Shown piece after piece: positions 5,977 through 8,473 of a DNA stretch of 8,473 nt (positions are counted from its first letter, which is position 1; every line of letters starts with the position of its first letter). The notes below the pieces were generated by a model that was not told the origin of the DNA, ran no database searches, and saw only the letters and a list, made by a program, of their open reading frames with translations. A program made the translations under genes and the position numbers. Location: the NCBI GenBank assembly GCA_004559845.1, contig SFWW01000073.1, positions 1 through 8,473 of the forward strand. Direction: 5' to 3'. The DNA comes from a bacterium. GTDB lineage: Bacteria > Bacteroidota > Bacteroidia > Bacteroidales > Muribaculaceae.

Positions 5977-6009
5977 CAAATATAGAAAAACTTTTATCTA
6001 CAAAACAAA
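5977..6009 (-). promoter_or_regulatory. Bacteroidota-type promoter for the small RNA
   Basis: On the minus strand TTTG (6009-6006) is followed after 21 bp by TATATTTG (5984-5977), matching TTTG-N19-21-TAnnTTTG. It reads away from the kinase gene toward the structured region and terminator at 5786-5890. Predicted start is near 5971. Confidence 0.6.
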
Positions 6010-6018
6010 TTTTTGGGG

Positions 6019-6097
6019 CAAAAAATTTCGTTTTTTTTGAAAAAATTTTTTGGAGAGTGTGATTTATGTTGTATAACATATTTTTATAACATATTTT
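6019..6097. repeat. AT-rich tract with inverted repeat and 13-bp tandem repeat
   Basis: CAAAAAATTT (6019-6028) is inverted as AAATTTTTTG (6043-6052). The 13-bp word TATAACATATTTT is repeated head to tail at 6072-6084 and 6085-6097. The tract lies directly upstream of the small-RNA promoter, so it could act as a UP-like or protein-binding region. That is inference. Confidence 0.5.
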
Positions 6098-6120
6098 GCT
6101 CATTTTGAGCCGTAAAAGGG

Positions 6121-6158
6121 GATGGGGTTTGTGGGATGGGATGGGGTTTGTGGGATGG
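6121..6158 (+). repeat. 19-bp tandem repeat (2 copies)
   Basis: GATGGGGTTTGTGGGATGG occurs twice head to tail (6121-6139 and 6140-6158), in a G-rich tract just before the foldback element. No coding role is seen. Confidence 0.7.
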
Positions 6159-6172
6159 AAGAGAACAAAAAG

Positions 6173-6312
6173 TCGGGAGGCGGGGATGTGAGGGCTAAAG
6201 CCCTTTCGTGGGACATCGAGCGGGAGAAAGCCAAAAATGTGTTTTTCGGCTTTCTCCCGCTCGCGCCCACGGTGGCTCGCTGTGCGCGCCACTCACATCC
6301 CTCGCCGCCCGA
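6173..6312. mobile_element. 140-bp foldback (MITE-like) element
   Basis: The ends are inverted repeats: TCGGG/CCCGA (6173-6177 and 6308-6312), one mismatch, GGCG/CGCC, one bulged T, then GGGATGTGAG/CTCACATCCC (6183-6192 and 6292-6301). That is 19 pairs over about 20 bp. Inside, CGAGCGGGAGAAAGCC (6217-6232) pairs perfectly over 16 bp with 6248-6263, extended by A5/T5 around a TGTG loop; CGTGGG/CCCACG (6207-6212, 6266-6271) flanks it. No transposase is encoded. The right arm recurs at 4-24 at the window edge, so at least two copies exist. MITE-like origin is inferred; target-site duplications were not established. Confidence 0.55.
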
Positions 6313-6333
6313 AAAAAAAGCCGCTTCGCGGAG

Positions 6334-6374
6334 AAAAAGTCGGCTTCGCCGAAAAAAAACTGCGCCTGTGGGGG
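6334..6374 (+). repeat. 41-bp dispersed repeat core, copy C
   Basis: Exact match to copies A and B, with the hairpin at 6340-6352 and the companion hairpin CCGC-TTC-GCGG at 6321-6331. It directly follows the right arm of the 140-bp foldback element and is followed 29 bp later by the longest 9-bp array. Confidence 0.85.
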
Positions 6375-6403
6375 TGGCGTGGGTGTGGGCATTGAGAGGC
6401 GGG

Positions 6404-6511
6404 CTATAGTGGCTATAGATGCTATAGTGGCTATAGAGGGGATAGAGGGGATAGAGGCTATAGTGGCTATAGATACTATAGTGACTATAGAGGGGATAGT
6501 GGGTGTGGAGG
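6404..6511 (+). repeat. 9-bp CTATAG array, C (about 12 units)
   Basis: A perfectly phased 9-bp array from 6404 with consensus (C/G)(T/G)ATAGNGG. Eight units begin CTATAG, three begin GGATAG (6440, 6449, 6494), and the last is degenerate (GTGTGGAGG). Higher-order pairing of CTATAGTGG with CTATAGATG or CTATAGATA suggests expansion by slippage. It ends about 50 bp before the kinase promoter. The open frame across it encodes only a three-residue repeat and is not a gene. Confidence 0.9.
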
Positions 6512-6562
6512 GGCGGGGGTGTTGTGGGTTGGGTGGGTGTGGATTTGGGCGTGGGAGATGGA

Positions 6563-6594
6563 TTTGCTTAAGTTAAATAATATGCTTATCTTTG
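6563..6594 (+). promoter_or_regulatory. Bacteroidota-type promoter of the kinase gene
   Basis: TTTG (6563-6566), then 20 bp, then TATCTTTG (6587-6594) matches TTTG-N19-21-TAnnTTTG. Transcription would start near 6600, leaving a leader of about 35 nt that is AT-rich and has no Shine-Dalgarno sequence, as is usual in this phylum. Confidence 0.75.
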
Positions 6595-6634
6595 TGGAAT
6601 AAAATTCGAATATCCATTTTATTGCTAATTTGTC

Positions 6635-8302
6635 ATGGACAACGAACTGAGAATCTTTTGCACCAATATCGGTGAGTATATTGATGTGGAAGGGGGCGAA
6701 ACGCTTCAATGTGTGTATGAACGAATCAAGGACCGTATTCCTTTTAAGCCCATCAGTGTGATGGTGAATAATCGGGACAAGCATTTGGCTTATCCGCTAT
6801 ATGGTCCGAAACACGTAGAATTTATTGACCGCTCCTCGGTGCCGGGTCGAAGGACCTACACCCGTTCGCTGGTGATGATATTACACAAAGCCACTAAAGA
6901 CCTTTTCCCTAACGAGCGCCTCGCCGTGCCTCACGCCATCGGAAAAGGTTATTTTTGTACGTTTAAGCACAATCATTCACGAGTGGATGGCACCACGGTG
7001 AAGCAGCTCAAGCAGCGCGTGAAAGAGATTATTGCTGCAGATATGCCCTTCGTTAGGCACGAGCGCCCCACAGTGGAAGTGCTCAATATGTTTCGCAAGC
7101 AAGGTATGAACGACAAGGTACGGTTTTTGTCGTATTCCAAGCAACTCTACACCGTGTATTACAAGCTCGACGACATTATTGACAGTTTTCAGGGTCCATT
7201 AGCGCCCTCTACGGGTCATATCGACACCTTCGACCTTGTTCCCTACAAAGATGGCATGTTGCTCTTGTGTCCGGACACAGAAAACCCCAATATTCCCGCC
7301 AAAGCCGGCAAGCACGAAAAGATATTCAATGCCTTTATGGAGCGCAAAGCCATCAACCATATTATCAATGTGAGTGATGTGAGCGAGCTCAATAAGGCGA
7401 TAAAGGCGAAACGTGTGGCTGAAATCATCAACATAGCCGAAACCATCCACTCGCAAGTGTTGGGTTCGATAGCCACCCAAATAGCGGAGCGATTTAAGCG
7501 TGGCGGTGCCCGGATTGTGCTCATAGCGGGACCATCGTCGAGTGGTAAAACCACCTCCACCAAGCGCTTGGCAACGCACTTAGTGACCAAATTTTTGCGT
7601 CCGAAAATGATTTCGCTCGACAATTATTTCGTGAATCGACTCGATACGCCGCTCGACGAAAACGGCGAATACGACTTCGAGAATCTCCACACGGTGGACC
7701 TCGAGCTCTTTAATCAGCACATGCGCGATTTGCTCGACGGCAAAGAAGTGGATATGCCCACCTATAATTTTGAAACCGGGAAACGCGAATATCGCGGCAA
7801 CACCCTACGCCTTGAAGACGATAATGTGTTGCTGCTCGAAGGGTTGCACTGCCTGAATCCCGAACTCACGCAATTCATTCCGGAAGAACAGAAATTCCGC
7901 ATCTATGTGTCGGCTCTTGCCACCCTCAATATTGACGACCACAACTGGATATCCACTTCCGACTGCCGCTTGCTGCGCTGCATTGTGCGCGACTACAAGA
8001 GCCGCGGCTATAGTGCGCAGGAAACGATTAACCGCTGGCCTCGCGTGCGCAAAGGCGAAGAGAAATGGATTTTCCCCTATCAAGAGAATGCCGACGCCAT
8101 TTTCAATTCAAGCATTGTGTGCGAATTGCCAGTGATGAAGCAATATGCGCTCCCCATCCTCGAACAAGTGGCTCCCAATGTGCCCGAACACTCCGAGGCA
8201 CACCGCTTGCTGATGTTTTTGCAGTGCTTTGAGCCCATCAGCCCTCGCGATGTGCCCAAAACCAGCCTCTTGCGCGAATTTATGGGCGGGGGTGTGGTTT
8301 GA
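6635..8302 (+). CDS. TGS-domain nucleoside (uridine-type) kinase
   Basis: A 555-residue cytosolic protein. Residues 1-65 look like a TGS domain. Residues 66-190 resemble the second additional domain of threonyl-tRNA synthetase (KATKDLFPNERLAVPHAIGKGYF, then MPFVRHERPTVEVLNMFRKQG), but the HxxxH zinc/editing motif is absent: the aligned stretch is TRSLV. Residues 290-510 form a phosphoribulokinase/uridine-kinase type P-loop domain with Walker A GPSSSGKT (299-306), SLDNYF (327-332), the MPTYNF substrate region (374-379), LLLEGLH (399-405), and VRDYKSRG (451-458) as a likely lid segment. By family it should phosphorylate a nucleoside such as uridine or cytidine, in pyrimidine salvage; the exact substrate is not decided by sequence. 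The start ATG 6635 sits about 35 nt after the predicted transcription start. The order of domains is normal for the Bacteroidales nucleoside kinase, longer than the classical Udk of about 210 residues. Confidence 0.85.
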   Translation: MDNELRIFCTNIGEYIDVEGGETLQCVYERIKDRIPFKPISVMVNNRDKHLAYPLYGPKHVEFIDRSSVPGRRTYTRSLVMILHKATKDLFPNERLAVPHAIGKGYFCTFKHNHSRVDGTTVKQLKQRVKEIIAADMPFVRHERPTVEVLNMFRKQGMNDKVRFLSYSKQLYTVYYKLDDIIDSFQGPLAPSTGHIDTFDLVPYKDGMLLLCPDTENPNIPAKAGKHEKIFNAFMERKAINHIINVSDVSELNKAIKAKRVAEIINIAETIHSQVLGSIATQIAERFKRGGARIVLIAGPSSSGKTTSTKRLATHLVTKFLRPKMISLDNYFVNRLDTPLDENGEYDFENLHTVDLELFNQHMRDLLDGKEVDMPTYNFETGKREYRGNTLRLEDDNVLLLEGLHCLNPELTQFIPEEQKFRIYVSALATLNIDDHNWISTSDCRLLRCIVRDYKSRGYSAQETINRWPRVRKGEEKWIFPYQENADAIFNSSIVCELPVMKQYALPILEQVAPNVPEHSEAHRLLMFLQCFEPISPRDVPKTSLLREFMGGGVV

Positions 8303-8309
8303 ATCTCAA

Positions 8310-8350
8310 TCATAATTCATAATGCTTAATCAATGCATAATGCATAATTG
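8310..8350. repeat. CATAATG / ATGCAT repeat block after the kinase gene
   Basis: Repeated CATAATTCATAATGC, TTAATCAATGCATAATGCATAATTG words match the block at 2321-2374 in vocabulary and order. No clear terminator hairpin or consensus promoter lies in 8303-8377, so the next gene may be transcribed with the kinase. Confidence 0.6.
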
Positions 8351-8377
8351 GATTAGACGTTAGTTGTTGATTTTTTT

Positions 8378-8473
8378 ATGAAGAAATTTTGGTTGGCTCG
8401 CTGCTTGGTGATGGTGGCGGTGATTTGTGCGGCGGTGTGTGCCGAAGGTCAGAAACAGTTTACGCTTGAAGAT
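8378..8473 (+). CDS. Exported protein, N-terminal fragment (possible S9 / DPP-IV-like peptidase)
   Basis: The first 32 codons of a gene that runs off the window. Residues 1-22 form a typical signal peptide: a basic MKKFWLARC start, the hydrophobic run LVMVAVICAAV and a probable signal peptidase I site after VCA (Ala22), giving mature EGQKQFTLED. Cys21 is not in a good lipobox. The mature start QKQFTLED resembles the beginning of Bacteroidales S9-family dipeptidyl-peptidase IV-like proteins, which I recall near nucleoside kinase genes. With only ten mature residues this is a weak assignment. Export to periplasm or outer surface is well supported; function is not. Confidence 0.55.
   Translation, partial: MKKFWLARCLVMVAVICAAVCAEGQKQFTLED

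Noticed and set aside
6217..6263. Plus-strand intrinsic terminator from the 16-bp hairpin
   Set aside because: The stem is strong but is followed by GC-rich sequence, not a T-tract; its T-run is in the loop-proximal part of the stem.
5918..6409. ORFs in the divergent intergenic region on both strands
   Set aside because: They cross the foldback element, AT-rich tracts and repeat cores, and their protein sequences are low-complexity translations of repeats.

Overview
The window looks like a chromosomal segment of a Bacteroidales bacterium (phylum Bacteroidota). Three things point there. No recognisable Shine-Dalgarno sites precede the starts. Three promoters match the Bacteroidota pattern TTTG-N19-21-TAnnTTTG. 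The gene types are familiar from that order: a TGS/uridine-kinase fusion, a receiver plus PEP/pyruvate-binding protein, and the start of a secreted protein resembling an S9 peptidase. Genus cannot be told from sequence alone.

Layout. Positions 1-367 are a repeat-rich tract. It holds the right arm of a foldback element, a pair of small hairpins with A/T tracts, 2.4 copies of a 77-78 bp repeat carrying a GC-rich palindrome, and a 9-bp repeat array around CTATAG. On the minus strand, 369-2305 encodes a coiled-coil protein whose reading frame is broken twice; restoring it gives a Pro/Glu repeat tail ending in RQMSLF. Upstream on the same strand (2409-5378) lies a 989-residue protein with two receiver-like domains and a PPDK/PEP-synthase ATP-binding domain. 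It has a good promoter at 5492-5522 and probably heads a two-gene transcript.

The 1.2 kb divergent intergenic region (5379-6634) contains a second and third copy of the repeat core and 9-bp array, a complete 140-bp foldback element, and a probable minus-strand small RNA (about 5788-5971) with its own promoter and terminator. The kinase gene (6635-8302, plus) follows a consensus promoter. The window ends in the first 32 codons of an exported protein.

The most interesting points are: the hidden C-terminal tail with a sliding-clamp-binding-like motif; the receiver/PPDK_N fusion without the phosphohistidine or PEP-binding domains; the unassigned small RNA; and the composite repeat family in the gene-free tracts. 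No complete new multi-gene defence or metabolic system is visible here.
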